A DNA stretch of 64,000 nt, taken from the NCBI GenBank assembly GCA_027488215.1, contig JAIYCB010000031.1:124001-188000 (forward strand). Reading direction: 5' to 3'. Positions 1 through 9,199 of this stretch are shown piece after piece (position 1 is the first letter of the stretch; each line of letters opens with the position of its first letter). The DNA is from Comamonadaceae bacterium. Its GTDB lineage: Bacteria > Pseudomonadota > Gammaproteobacteria > Burkholderiales > Burkholderiaceae_C. The position numbers were made by a program, and so were the translations under genes. The notes under the pieces are model-generated. The model searched no databases and was not told the origin of the DNA. It saw only the letters and a list, made by a program, of their open reading frames with translations.

Positions 1-103
1 ATCCTTGAATGTGAGAATTGTCAGATTGGCGTATCCATTCACCAAGGTCATGGACGGCTTGTGGCAAACTTGTTCGCTTTCTCCTCTGGATGCGACCTCA
101 TAC

Positions 104-2470
104 ATGCAAAAAATCCTGGCCCAACTGGCTGCTGAAATCCGTATCCGACCTGAGCAAGTCAAGACCGCCGTAGAGCTACTCGATGGCGGGGCGACCGTCC
201 CCTTCATCGCCCGCTACCGCAAAGAAGTCACCGACGGCCTGGATGACATTCAGCTGCGCGAGCTGGAAGCCCGGCTGGGCTATTTGCGTGAACTCGAAGA
301 CCGCCGTGCGGCAGTCATCAAGAGCATCACCGATCAGGGCAAGATGACGCCCGAATTGCTGGCCGCCATCGACGCCGCGCCCACCAAACAAGAGCTGGAA
401 GACATTTACCTGCCCTTCAAGCCCAAGCGCCGCACCAAGGGCATGATTGCCCGCGAAGCAGGGCTGGAGCCTTTGGCCGACAAGCTGTTTGCCGACCCGA
501 TGCTCGACCCGCACGCCGAAGCGCAAGCCTATGTGCTGGCCGCAGGTGCCATTGAAGGTGCGGACTTCACCACCACGGCCGCTGTGCTCGATGGTGTGCG
601 CGATTTGCTCAGCGAGCGCTGGGCCGAAGATGCGTCGCTCGTGCAAGCCCTGCGCGAATGGCTATGGAACGAAGGCCTGTTCAAAAGCAAGCTGGCCGAC
701 GGCAAGGACGAAAACAACGCCGATGTGGGCAAGTTCCGCGATTACTTTGACTACGACGAGCCGATTGGCCGCGTGCCTTCGCACCGCGCCTTGGCCGTTT
801 TCCGTGGCCGCGCGCTGGAAATACTGGACGCCAAGCTGGTGCTGCCTGTCGAACCAGAACCCGGCAAACCCAGCATCGCCGAAGGCAAGATCGCCATGCA
901 CCTGGGCTGGAGCCATGCAGCCCGCCCCAGCGACGACCTGATCCGCAAGTGCGTGGCCTGGACCTGGCGCGTGAAGCTCAGCCTGTCGACTGAGCGCGAT
1001 TTGTTTGCTCGCCTGCGCGATGAAGCCGAAAAAGTCGCCATCAAGGTCTTCAGCGACAACCTGCGTGACCTGCTGCTGGCCGCGCCCGCAGGCCCCCGCG
1101 TGGTCATGGGCCTGGACCCGGGCATCCGCACCGGCGTGAAGGTGGCCGTGGTCGACGCCGCTGGCAAGCTGGTGGACACATCGACCGTGTACCCGCACGA
1201 GCCGCGCAAGGACTGGGAAGGTTCTCTCTTTACCTTGGCCAAGCTGTGCGAAAAGCACAACGTCAACCTGATTGCGATTGGCAACGGCACCGCCAGCCGT
1301 GAGACCGACAAACTGGCCGGAGACCTGATCAAACAACTGGCCCGCTTGCGAGACGGTGTGGAAATCACCAAGGTCGTGGTCAGCGAGGCAGGAGCTTCGG
1401 TGTACTCGGCCAGCGAATTTGCCAGCCAGGAAATGCCCGATGTGGACGTGAGCCTGCGCGGCGCGGCATCCATTGCCCGCCGCCTGCAAGATCCGCTGTC
1501 GGAACTGGTCAAGATCGATCCCAAAGCGATTGGCGTAGGCCAATACCAGCACGACGTAAACCAGAGCGAGCTGGCCAAGACGCTTGACGCGGTGGTGGAA
1601 GATTGCGTGAACTCGGTGGGCGTGGACCTGAACACCGCCAGCGTCCCTTTGCTGACCCGCGTGTCGGGCCTGTCGGCCAGCGTGGCCAAGGCCGTGGTTC
1701 GTTGGCGCGATGCCAATGGCGTGTTCAAGACCCGTCAAGACCTGCTCAAAGTCACGGGCCTCGGGGCCAAGACTTTCGAGCAAAGTGCAGGCTTTTTGCG
1801 CATCCGAGGCGGTGACAACCCGCTGGACATGACGGGCGTTCACCCTGAGACCTACCCGGTGGTGGAGCAGATCATCGTCAAGACCGGCAAGCCCGTTCAG
1901 GAAATCATGGGCCGCAGCGATGTGCTTAAAACCTTGCGGCCTGAGCTGTTTGCCAACGACAAATTCGGCGCGATCACCATCCAGGACATCTTGGGCGAGC
2001 TGGAAAAACCCGTTCGCGACCCACGCCCCGACTTCAAGGTGGCCCGCCTGGCCGACGGCTTGGAAGACATCAAGGACCTGAAAGAGGGCATGACCTTGGA
2101 GGGCACCGTGAGCAACGTGGCCCAGTTCGGCGCGTTTGTGGACCTGGGCGTGCACCAGGACGGCCTAGTCCATGTGAGCCAGTTGGCCAACAAGTTCGTG
2201 ACCGACGCGCGTGAAGTGGTCAAGACAGGCGACATCGTCAAAGTGAAAGTGCTGGAGGTTGATGTGGCCCGCAAGCGCATCAGCCTGACCATGAAACTCG
2301 ATGCTGCGCCTGCGCGTCGTGATCTCCCCAGAGATAACCGTTTTGAAGGAGCAGGGCGGGACAACCGACAGCGTGGCGGCGTATCAGGTGGGGCCTACAC
2401 CTCGCCACCCGTTGCTGCAGGGTCGGCCATGGCCAGCGCTTTTGCCAAACTGCAGGGCCTGAAAAAATAA
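104..2470 (+). CDS. tex: Tex family RNA-binding transcription accessory protein
   Basis: Cytoplasmic nucleic-acid-binding protein of the Tex/Spt6-like family, implicated in transcription and RNA handling. From the ATG at 104 it is 788 residues, close to the usual ~770-790. Order of domains: Tex N-terminal helical region, YqgF/RuvX-like RNase H fold starting near residue 330 (GLDPGIRTG), helix-hairpin-helix region near 508-570, and a C-terminal S1 domain near 662-732 (GAFVDLGVHQDGLVHVS), then a basic Arg/Gly-rich tail. The frame is open back to a TTG at 5, but those extra 33 residues are not Tex-like, so ATG 104 is preferred. First gene of a tight operon with the next three genes (gaps of 5, 9 and 5 bases). 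Confidence 0.95.
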   Translation: MQKILAQLAAEIRIRPEQVKTAVELLDGGATVPFIARYRKEVTDGLDDIQLRELEARLGYLRELEDRRAAVIKSITDQGKMTPELLAAIDAAPTKQELEDIYLPFKPKRRTKGMIAREAGLEPLADKLFADPMLDPHAEAQAYVLAAGAIEGADFTTTAAVLDGVRDLLSERWAEDASLVQALREWLWNEGLFKSKLADGKDENNADVGKFRDYFDYDEPIGRVPSHRALAVFRGRALEILDAKLVLPVEPEPGKPSIAEGKIAMHLGWSHAARPSDDLIRKCVAWTWRVKLSLSTERDLFARLRDEAEKVAIKVFSDNLRDLLLAAPAGPRVVMGLDPGIRTGVKVAVVDAAGKLVDTSTVYPHEPRKDWEGSLFTLAKLCEKHNVNLIAIGNGTASRETDKLAGDLIKQLARLRDGVEITKVVVSEAGASVYSASEFASQEMPDVDVSLRGAASIARRLQDPLSELVKIDPKAIGVGQYQHDVNQSELAKTLDAVVEDCVNSVGVDLNTASVPLLTRVSGLSASVAKAVVRWRDANGVFKTRQDLLKVTGLGAKTFEQSAGFLRIRGGDNPLDMTGVHPETYPVVEQIIVKTGKPVQEIMGRSDVLKTLRPELFANDKFGAITIQDILGELEKPVRDPRPDFKVARLADGLEDIKDLKEGMTLEGTVSNVAQFGAFVDLGVHQDGLVHVSQLANKFVTDAREVVKTGDIVKVKVLEVDVARKRISLTMKLDAAPARRDLPRDNRFEGAGRDNRQRGGVSGGAYTSPPVAAGSAMASAFAKLQGLKK

Positions 2471-2475
2471 ACCCC

Positions 2476-3561
2476 ATGCAAGCCCTCCACATCCACGCTG
2501 GCCCCAAAGCCTTGTCCCACATCCGCGAACACGGTTTGCGGCCTGAGCACATAGGTGTCATTCCTGGAGCGGCGGGCGGCCCCAAGGGGCTGATTCTCGG
2601 ACCTCTGGATCGCTTCATTTTTGGTGAGTGGCTGACCCAAAGCCAGCAGCAATTGGACTTGGTCGGGGCGTCGATTGGCGCTTGGCGCATGGCCACGGCT
2701 TGTTTGAATGGTTCCGTGGCGGCGTTTGAACGTCTGGAGCACGACTACATCCACCAGCATTACGAACCGGTGCCGGGTCAAAAACGTGTGAGCGCCGAGC
2801 AGGTGAGCGAGGCCTTTAGCCACAGTCTGCAAGCTTTCTACGGCGGTCGTATCGCTGAGGTGCTGAGCCACCCGCGTTACAAATTGCACATCGTCACTTC
2901 GCGTGGGCGGCACATCCTGCACCGAGAACACCCTTTGGGCACGCCGCTGGGCTATGCCGGGGCGTTCTTGAGCAACGCCGTGCAACGCCGTGCCCTAGGG
3001 GGCTGGCTGGAGCGGGTGGTGTTTTCAGGCCAAGGTGCTCCTTTGCCGTTTGATGCACAAGACTTCCGCACCCGCGCTGTGGGCCTGACAGAAGGCAATT
3101 TCATGCCTGCGCTGCAAGCGAGCTGCTCGATTCCATTTGCCTTGAAAGCCGTGCACGACATCCCTGGCGCTCCGATTGGTGCGTATTGGGATGGCGGCAT
3201 CACCGACTACCACTTGCACCTGAATTGGACCGCGCCAACGCAGGGGCCGGATCGGTCTATCGTGCTCTACCCACATTTTCAGAAAAGTGTGGTGCCGGGT
3301 TGGCTCGACAAAGCCCTCAAGTGGCGGCACGCCGCAACCCCTTTTCTGGACAGCACCGTCGTCTTGGCCCCCAACCCCGAGTGGGTCAAAACCCTGCCGA
3401 ATGCCAAATTGCCCGACCGCAAGGATTTCATGACCTATGACCGCGATTTGGCGGGACGGGTCAAGGTGTGGAAAGCGGCGGCCCGTGCCAGCCAGCAATT
3501 GGCGGATGAGTTCAGCAGCTGGTTGCAAAACCCCGACTCTTTCATGGTTCAGCCCTTGTAA
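2476..3561 (+). CDS. Patatin-like phospholipase family protein
   Basis: Predicted acyl hydrolase of the patatin fold. The Ser-Asp dyad is visible: nucleophile elbow GASIG with Ser66 and the DGG motif at Asp239; a Gly-rich oxyanion loop GAAGGPKG lies at residues 31-38. There is no signal peptide, so it is probably cytoplasmic. It begins 5 bases after tex and is followed after 9 bases by the DUF1330 gene, so it is likely co-transcribed. Substrate is unknown; membrane phospholipid turnover is only an inference from the family. It is 361 residues and appears complete. Confidence 0.85.
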   Translation: MQALHIHAGPKALSHIREHGLRPEHIGVIPGAAGGPKGLILGPLDRFIFGEWLTQSQQQLDLVGASIGAWRMATACLNGSVAAFERLEHDYIHQHYEPVPGQKRVSAEQVSEAFSHSLQAFYGGRIAEVLSHPRYKLHIVTSRGRHILHREHPLGTPLGYAGAFLSNAVQRRALGGWLERVVFSGQGAPLPFDAQDFRTRAVGLTEGNFMPALQASCSIPFALKAVHDIPGAPIGAYWDGGITDYHLHLNWTAPTQGPDRSIVLYPHFQKSVVPGWLDKALKWRHAATPFLDSTVVLAPNPEWVKTLPNAKLPDRKDFMTYDRDLAGRVKVWKAAARASQQLADEFSSWLQNPDSFMVQPL

Positions 3562-3570
3562 GGATTGCTC

Positions 3571-3858
3571 ATGTCTCAAGCCTATGTTGTCGGTCAAATG
3601 ACCGTGAAAGACTCCGAAAAGTGGGCCCAATACCGATCACAGGTCTTGGTCACCCTGGTCCCTTTTGGCGGAGAACTCGTGTTTCGGGGTGAACAGGTTC
3701 AATCGTTTTCGGGCGTTAACCCGCACCCTGACATCGTGGTGATCCGTTTCCCTTCTGTGGTTGATGCCGAAGGCTGGCACGCGTCTGCCGCTTACCAAGC
3801 CCTGATCCCAATTCGGCAAGAAGCGGCTGATGTTGTTTTGACCACTTATGCGGCATAA
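3571..3858 (+). CDS. DUF1330 domain protein
   Basis: Small (95 residues) ferredoxin-like alpha-beta protein of the DUF1330 family. It shows the family pattern: N-terminal YVVGQMTV strand, EKWAQYR helix, central [16 protein letters not shown] strand, and the [10 protein letters not shown] segment. Family members have no agreed function. The ATG at 3571 is chosen over the TTG six bases upstream. It is the third gene of the tex operon, 5 bases before trhO. Confidence 0.8.
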   Translation: MSQAYVVGQMTVKDSEKWAQYRSQVLVTLVPFGGELVFRGEQVQSFSGVNPHPDIVVIRFPSVVDAEGWHASAAYQALIPIRQEAADVVLTTYAA

Positions 3859-3863
3859 CCCCG

Positions 3864-4841
3864 ATGTCAAAATCGGATAATTACGGCATGTTCCCCGAAC
3901 CCATTTTTCTCACCGCCGCCCTTTACAAATTCGTCGATTTGCCCGACTTCGTTGACCTGCAAGGGCCTTTGCAAGCGTGTTGCGATGCCAACGACGTCAA
4001 AGGCACGCTGCTGCTGGCGAACGAGGGTATCAACGGCACGATTGCCGGTCCTGAAGCGGGCATCCGCGCCGTAATCGCTTTTTTGCGGGCCGATCCACGC
4101 CTGGCCAGTCTTGTTCCCAAAGAGTCATGGAGCCCCAAGCCTCCGTTCACCCGGATGAAGGTCAAACTTAAAAAAGAGATCGTGACCTTGCGCGTGCCCG
4201 AATTGGATCCGAACAAGACGGTGGGCCAATACGTCAAACCCGCCGACTGGAACGCCTTGCTGGCCGACCCCGATGTGGTGGTGATCGATACACGCAACGA
4301 CTATGAAGTGGCGATAGGCACCTTCAAGGGCGCGGTCAACCCGAAAATCAAGAACTTTGTGCAGCTGCCCGCGTGGCTGGATGCGCAGGAGAACCTGCAA
4401 GGCGAGGCCGCCAAAAAGACCAAAGTGGCGATGTTCTGCACAGGCGGCATCCGTTGCGAAAAATCCACCGCGCTGATGAAGATGCGCGGTTTTGAGGAGG
4501 TCTACCACCTCGAGGGCGGCATCCTGAAGTACCTCGAAGAAATCCCTCCCGAACAAAGCACCTGGGAAGGTGAATGCTTTGTGTTTGACGAGCGCGTGAG
4601 CGTGGGCCATGGGCTGGGCTTGGGCCACCACGACCTGTGCCGCTCTTGCCGCTGGCCGCTGAGTGAGCAAGACAAACAATCACCGCATTACGTCTTGGGC
4701 GTGAGCTGCGCCCACTGCCACGACCAGCGCACGCCCGAGCAAAAGGAAAAACTGGCCGAGCGTCAGCGCCAGGTCGAGCTGGCAGAATTGCGAGGCGAGA
4801 TGCATGTGGGGGCCAAGATGCCCAGCCACGAAGAAACCTGA
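3864..4841 (+). CDS. trhO: tRNA uridine 5-oxyacetate biosynthesis hydroxylase TrhO (rhodanese-type)
   Basis: Oxygen-dependent tRNA U34 5-hydroxylase of the YceA/TrhO family; makes ho5U in wobble uridines of tRNAs. The 325-residue protein has an N-terminal acylphosphatase-like domain, a rhodanese domain ([15 protein letters not shown]) with the active-site Cys192 in [12 protein letters not shown], and a C-terminal Cys-rich module with two CxxC pairs (CRSC and CAHC) that may bind metal. Last gene of the tex operon; it ends 34 bases from the convergent alcohol dehydrogenase gene, with only a weak GCAG/CTGC hairpin between the two. Confidence 0.93.
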   Translation: MSKSDNYGMFPEPIFLTAALYKFVDLPDFVDLQGPLQACCDANDVKGTLLLANEGINGTIAGPEAGIRAVIAFLRADPRLASLVPKESWSPKPPFTRMKVKLKKEIVTLRVPELDPNKTVGQYVKPADWNALLADPDVVVIDTRNDYEVAIGTFKGAVNPKIKNFVQLPAWLDAQENLQGEAAKKTKVAMFCTGGIRCEKSTALMKMRGFEEVYHLEGGILKYLEEIPPEQSTWEGECFVFDERVSVGHGLGLGHHDLCRSCRWPLSEQDKQSPHYVLGVSCAHCHDQRTPEQKEKLAERQRQVELAELRGEMHVGAKMPSHEET

Positions 4842-4875
4842 AGGCAGAAAAAAACTGCGCCAACCCTGCCCGTAT

Positions 4876-6012
4876 TCACAGGCTGGTCAGCAGCATGTCC
4901 CGGTATTCTTCGGCTGAAGCAATGCGCGGGTTGGTTTTGTGGCAATGGTCGGCCAGTGCGCCGGTGATCACGGCGTCAAACAGGCTTTCGGTCACGCCCA
5001 TGGCGCCCAACCCTGCGGGAAGGCCCAAGCGAGCGCACATGTCCCGAATGGCATCGGGAATGTCGGAGCCGCTTTGGAGCCCCATGGCCTGAGCCATGCG
5101 GTACAAGCGGTTCTCTTTTTGCACGCTTTCAGCCGCAGCGTTGAACTTCACCACCGCTGGCAAAAACATGGCGTTCAAAGTGCCGTGGTGCAGTCGCGGG
5201 TTCACTCCGCCCAGGCTGTGGCTGAGCGAGTGCACACAGCCCAAGCCCTTTTGGAAAGCCATGGCACCTTGCATGCTGGCACTCATCATGTTCAGGCGTG
5301 CTTCGCGGTCTTGCCCATTGACCGTGGCGCGTTCGATGTGCGCCCAGCCTCTCGCCAGGCCATCGAGCGCGATGCCGTCGGCGGGTGGGTTGAAGGGCGC
5401 GGCCATGAAGGTTTCCATGCAGTGCGCCACTGCATCCATGCCGGTGGCGGCTGTGAGCACGGGCGGCAGACCGAAGGTCAGTTCGGGGTCACAAATGGCC
5501 GCTTTGGGCACGATGAACCAGCTGTGAAAGCCCACTTTGCGGCCGTCGTCCAAAATCAAAATCGCGCCTCGGGCCACTTCGCTGCCGGTGCCACTGGTGG
5601 TTGGCACGGCGATGATGGGGGCTACGCGATCGGTGATCTTGAGCGAGCCGCCTTCGATGGTCGCGTAGGTTTTGAGCGGACCTTCGTGGCTGACGGCAAT
5701 GGCCACACCCTTGGCGCAATCAATGGCCGAGCCGCCGCCGACTGCGATCAGGCCGTCGCAGCCGTGGGACTTGTACATGGCTGCTGCCGCACGCACGGCC
5801 GACTCGGTCGGATTGGAAGGAGTTTGGTCAAAAACGGTGACGGGCAAGTCGGGCAGGGCATCGAGGGCTTTTTGCAGTACGCCTGCAGATTTGACACCTG
5901 CGTCGGTCACGATCAAGGGTTTGCGGATGCCCACACGCTCGCATTCAGCCTGCAGCAGCTTGACGGCGCCAAAGTCGATCTGGATTTGGGTGACGTAATT
6001 GATGAAAGACAT
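4876..6012 (-). CDS. Iron-containing (group III) alcohol dehydrogenase
   Basis: NAD-dependent, Fe2+-type alcohol dehydrogenase, 378 residues. N-terminal Rossmann-like domain carries GGGSAID; the metal ligands are expected in the C-terminal helical domain, where GMDAVAHCMETF and GLGCVHSLSHSLGG supply conserved His residues. The start ATG at 6012 has a GAGGAG Shine-Dalgarno a few bases upstream; the frame extends further but into the promoter region. Substrate alcohol cannot be told from sequence. It stands alone, convergent with trhO and divergent from the esterase gene. Confidence 0.9.
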   Translation of the reverse strand: MSFINYVTQIQIDFGAVKLLQAECERVGIRKPLIVTDAGVKSAGVLQKALDALPDLPVTVFDQTPSNPTESAVRAAAAMYKSHGCDGLIAVGGGSAIDCAKGVAIAVSHEGPLKTYATIEGGSLKITDRVAPIIAVPTTSGTGSEVARGAILILDDGRKVGFHSWFIVPKAAICDPELTFGLPPVLTAATGMDAVAHCMETFMAAPFNPPADGIALDGLARGWAHIERATVNGQDREARLNMMSASMQGAMAFQKGLGCVHSLSHSLGGVNPRLHHGTLNAMFLPAVVKFNAAAESVQKENRLYRMAQAMGLQSGSDIPDAIRDMCARLGLPAGLGAMGVTESLFDAVITGALADHCHKTNPRIASAEEYRDMLLTSL

Positions 6013-6264
6013 CTGAAACTCCTCATTTGTTATGCCGAGATGCTCAGTGAGCAACCTCCATTTGTCATCGCGAGGAACGAAACGATCCGCGGATTACCAC
6101 CCGCATCTCCTTATGACTGCTCATGACGACAGATGAAGAGGCCTTTTACGATAGAGTTTGATTCTGATGCAAATCCAAATTTTTCTGTTATCAAACCTGT
6201 CACCCATGCATCCGCGGACCAGATTTAAGCCTTTCTCATCTTTCCAATGATCCTTAAATCCTGA
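6013..6264. promoter_or_regulatory. Divergent intergenic region with repeated TCCGCGGA palindrome
   Basis: 252-base spacer between the minus-strand alcohol dehydrogenase and the plus-strand esterase, locally AT-rich around 6150-6200. The 8-base palindrome TCCGCGGA, within a shared ATCCGCGGA, occurs twice (6085-6093 and 6210-6218), about 125 bases apart. It may be an operator pair, but two short copies could be chance. No RNA gene or ORF of interest is seen. Confidence 0.3.
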
Positions 6265-7227
6265 ATGAGCAGCCATCACATCAACCCACGATCACTCTTG
6301 AATGCCGCCTCACGAAGCCTGATCGAGCGCGTGCAACGCGCCGGTCGCCCACCCATGGCAGCCATGACACCCGCTCAAGCACGGGGGTTTTATGACATTG
6401 GCGGTCCCATGCTGGACCTGCAGCCTGCGCCTCATGTGGACCATGTGCACGACTTCACCATTCCTGCACGCGACGGCCACGCCATGCCCGCCCGCTTGTA
6501 CGCACCTCAAAGCGATCAGCCTTTGCCCGTGTTGCTTTACATCCATGGTGGCGGTTTCACCGTGGGCAGCCTCACCACGCACGATGTGCTGTGCCGCCAG
6601 CTCTCACGCCACGGCCATTGCGCTGTCGTATCTCTGGACTACCGACTCGCTCCCGAGCACCGTTTCCCGACTGCGTTGCACGACAGCTGGGACGCATTGA
6701 ACTGGCTGTATCAAAATGGCCAGACCTTGGGGCTGGACACCCACCGTTTGGCGGTGGGCGGAGACAGCGCAGGCGGTACGCTCAGCGCCGTTTGTGCCTT
6801 GATGGCACGTGATGCGGGCTTGAGGCTGGCTTTGCAGTTGTTGTTTTACCCCGGTTGTGGCGGCCGCCAAGACACCGCTTCTCACCAAACCTTTGCCGAA
6901 GGCTTCATGCTCGACAAAGCCACCATCGACTGGTTTTTTGATGGCTACATCGACCCAGACGACCGCGACGACTGGCGCTTTGCACCCGGCAACGCACCTG
7001 ACCACAGCGGTCTGGCCCCGACCTGGATTGGCTTGGCCGAATGTGACCCGCTGGTGGATGAGGGCGTGCGTTACGCTGACACCCTGCGCATGGCGGGGGT
7101 GGCGGTCGATCTTGAAATCTACAAAGGCGTGGTGCATGGTTTCATCACCATGGGCCGCGCCATCCCTGACGCCCTGCAAGCGCACGCCGATGCGGGCAGG
7201 GCTTTGAAACATGCTTTTGAAAGTTGA
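6265..7227 (+). CDS. Alpha/beta hydrolase, hormone-sensitive-lipase-type esterase
   Basis: Carboxylesterase of the HSL/bacterial family IV group, 320 residues. Oxyanion motif HGGG at 94-97, nucleophile GDSAGG with Ser168, likely acid Asp261 in CDPLVDEG, and His291 in VVHGFI complete the triad. No signal peptide, so cytoplasmic. The final 17 bases overlap an alternative upstream start of the next gene. Natural substrate is unknown; short-chain acyl esters are typical for the family. Confidence 0.87.
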   Translation: MSSHHINPRSLLNAASRSLIERVQRAGRPPMAAMTPAQARGFYDIGGPMLDLQPAPHVDHVHDFTIPARDGHAMPARLYAPQSDQPLPVLLYIHGGGFTVGSLTTHDVLCRQLSRHGHCAVVSLDYRLAPEHRFPTALHDSWDALNWLYQNGQTLGLDTHRLAVGGDSAGGTLSAVCALMARDAGLRLALQLLFYPGCGGRQDTASHQTFAEGFMLDKATIDWFFDGYIDPDDRDDWRFAPGNAPDHSGLAPTWIGLAECDPLVDEGVRYADTLRMAGVAVDLEIYKGVVHGFITMGRAIPDALQAHADAGRALKHAFES

Positions 7228-7231
7228 GCCC

Positions 7232-8089
7232 ATGAAACGACAAGACTTCCGTTTTTCTCACCGCATGCGGGTGCGTTGGGTCGAGGTGGACATGCAGAAA
7301 ATCGTCTTCAACGGCCATTACCTGATGTATTTCGACACCGCCGTGACCGATTATTGGCGCCATCTGGCCATGCCCTATGCCGAAACCATGCACCAACTGG
7401 GGGGAGACTTGTTCGTCAAAAAGGCCAGCCTCGAGTACCACGCCAGCGCCGAGATGGACGATTTTTTGGAGGTGTGCATGCGCTGCGACCGAATCGGCAA
7501 CTCGTCCATGACCTTTGCAGGCGCGATTTTTCGAGGCGATGAGTTGTTGATCACCAGCGAGTTGGTCTATGTGTACGCCGACCCGGTGGCCAAAAAGAGC
7601 CAGCCTATCCCCGCGCCCTTGCGCGACATGCTCGAAGGCTTTGAGCGCGGCGATGACATGGTGCAGGTGCATGTGGGTTCGTGGCACGACTTCCAGAAAC
7701 AGGCCAGCCCGCTGCGCCACGAGGTGTTTGTGGATGAACAAAAAGTGCCTGTGGCGTTGGAGTTGGACCATGAGGACGAGACCGCCTTGCACGCAGTGGC
7801 CCTGAACCGCATGGGTCTGTGCCTGGCCACAGGCCGCTTGATTCAGCACGCCCCTGGTGTGGCGCGCATCGGGCGCATGGCCGTCAAAAAGCAGATGCGC
7901 GGCAGCGACTTGGGGCGCCGCGTGCTGCACGCTTTGATGGACGCAGCCCAAAACCGTGGCGATAACCAGGTCATCTTGCACGCCCAATGCAGCGCCGAAG
8001 GCTTTTACAAACGCTCAGGCTTTGAGCCGCATGGCGGTGTTTTTGAAGATGCGGGGATCGCGCACATCGAAATGGTGCGCAAGCTTTGA
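7232..8089 (+). CDS. Fused YbgC/FadM-type acyl-CoA thioesterase and GNAT acetyltransferase
   Basis: Two-domain protein. Residues about 1-130 are a hot-dog 4-hydroxybenzoyl-CoA/FadM-type thioesterase (VRWVEVDMQKIVFNGHY and LEYHASAEMDDFLEV), expected to hydrolyse acyl-CoA. Residues about 150-285 are a GNAT domain (FVDEQKVPV, then IGRMAVKKQMRGSDLGRRVL binding acetyl-CoA, then YKRSGFEPHGGVFEDAGIAH). ATG 7232 gives 285 residues; an in-frame ATG at 7211 overlaps the esterase gene and is a possible alternative. The domains suggest linked acyl-CoA chemistry, but no substrate can be assigned. Confidence 0.85.
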   Translation: MKRQDFRFSHRMRVRWVEVDMQKIVFNGHYLMYFDTAVTDYWRHLAMPYAETMHQLGGDLFVKKASLEYHASAEMDDFLEVCMRCDRIGNSSMTFAGAIFRGDELLITSELVYVYADPVAKKSQPIPAPLRDMLEGFERGDDMVQVHVGSWHDFQKQASPLRHEVFVDEQKVPVALELDHEDETALHAVALNRMGLCLATGRLIQHAPGVARIGRMAVKKQMRGSDLGRRVLHALMDAAQNRGDNQVILHAQCSAEGFYKRSGFEPHGGVFEDAGIAHIEMVRKL

Positions 8090-8092
8090 AAT

Positions 8093-9052
8093 TCAGATAT
8101 CAGCCAGCAGGGCATAAGGCAGCGGCAACAACTCCAGCGCCTGGCCTTGGGCGTTGCCCAGCCGCCAGCCGCTCAGCTGGCTTTCCAGCGTTCCGCTGAC
8201 CAGCGCATCAAAACCCTGCCCATCAGGTCGCGCCGCGCTCAGCACCACGGTGGCGCAGGGCTGCTCGGGGTCTGGGGGAGTGAACACATCTTGTCCAGCC
8301 GATAAAGCCACTGAGCTGTGGACCATGGCTGTGCGGCGCTTCAAGGTGCCGCGAAACTGGCTGCGGGCAACGACTTCTTGTCCGGGGTAGCAGCCTTTTT
8401 TGAAGTTCACGCCGCCGACCGATTCATAGTTGAGCATTTGTGGGACAAAAGCCTCATACAGCGGCTGGGTCACCAGAGTCACGCCGCTCATGACTTCGGC
8501 CCAGGCCCAAACTTCGGTTGAAACTTCAGCTCCAGCGGGCAGTGCTTGCGATGCCGCGCCCAGCCACAAGGCCCGTTGCACCTTGGTGTCGCCCAGTACA
8601 GCGGGGTAAAGCGCGACGGTGTGGGCCCCGTCGACGCTGACGGTTTGCCAAGGAGCGGCCTCAGCCAAACCGGTGCGGGCGCTGTCGCCCAACAAGCCGC
8701 GGAGCTGCCATTGGCCACTGGCATCGGTCAATTTGACTTTGGCCCGCAGCACAAACATGGACAAACGCTTGAGCGTTTGGGCCAGCAAATCGAGGCTCAT
8801 GACCAGCAAAACGGTGTCGGGCGCAATTTTGATGACCACAAAACTGGCCTGCATTCGGCCCTTGGCTGAGCAAAAAGCGGCCAGGCGTGATTGACCCACG
8901 GGCAAGAGCAGCACGTCGTTGCTCAGTTGGTTGTGCAAAAAGTTGGCTGCGTCTTCGCCTTGGGCCTGGATCACTCCCAGATGAGGCAGGGCGGCAACGC
9001 TTTGAAGCTGTGCAGCGAGGTGGTCGATGAGGGCGGTGGATGAAGTGGTCAT
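8093..9052 (-). CDS. ygfZ: Folate-binding protein YgfZ
   Basis: Tetrahydrofolate-dependent helper of iron-sulfur cluster enzymes (GcvT-like fold). The hallmark KGCYPGQEVVARSQFRG is present, containing the conserved Cys of the family. ATG 9052 (MTTSSTALIDH) gives 319 residues; the open frame continues 25 codons further upstream but those residues are not family-like. Divergent from mltG, a common arrangement in Burkholderiales, and convergent with the thioesterase-GNAT gene with a 3-base gap. Confidence 0.9.
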   Translation of the reverse strand: MTTSSTALIDHLAAQLQSVAALPHLGVIQAQGEDAANFLHNQLSNDVLLLPVGQSRLAAFCSAKGRMQASFVVIKIAPDTVLLVMSLDLLAQTLKRLSMFVLRAKVKLTDASGQWQLRGLLGDSARTGLAEAAPWQTVSVDGAHTVALYPAVLGDTKVQRALWLGAASQALPAGAEVSTEVWAWAEVMSGVTLVTQPLYEAFVPQMLNYESVGGVNFKKGCYPGQEVVARSQFRGTLKRRTAMVHSSVALSAGQDVFTPPDPEQPCATVVLSAARPDGQGFDALVSGTLESQLSGWRLGNAQGQALELLPLPYALLADI

Positions 9053-9199
9053 TTCAAGAGGTGTGAGGTGAGCCTCTGTGGCAAGGCCCACATGATTCAA
9101 TGGAGACCGTATGGGTTCGCAAAACAAAGGCTGTAAGACCTCAATTATGATCAGCCGCCAGAGTCTATCGGCTCTGTGCGGACATTTTCAGGGGCTGTG

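Noticed and set aside
662..2155. Long antisense frame (497 codons) opposite tex
   Set aside because: Composition is a His/Gln/Val-rich shadow of a GC-rich coding strand; tex on the other strand has clear domains and no start signal supports the antisense.
4939..6126. 395-codon plus-strand frame over the alcohol dehydrogenase
   Set aside because: The minus-strand gene has metal and NAD motifs and a good ribosome-binding site; the plus-strand product is low-complexity and unrecognisable.
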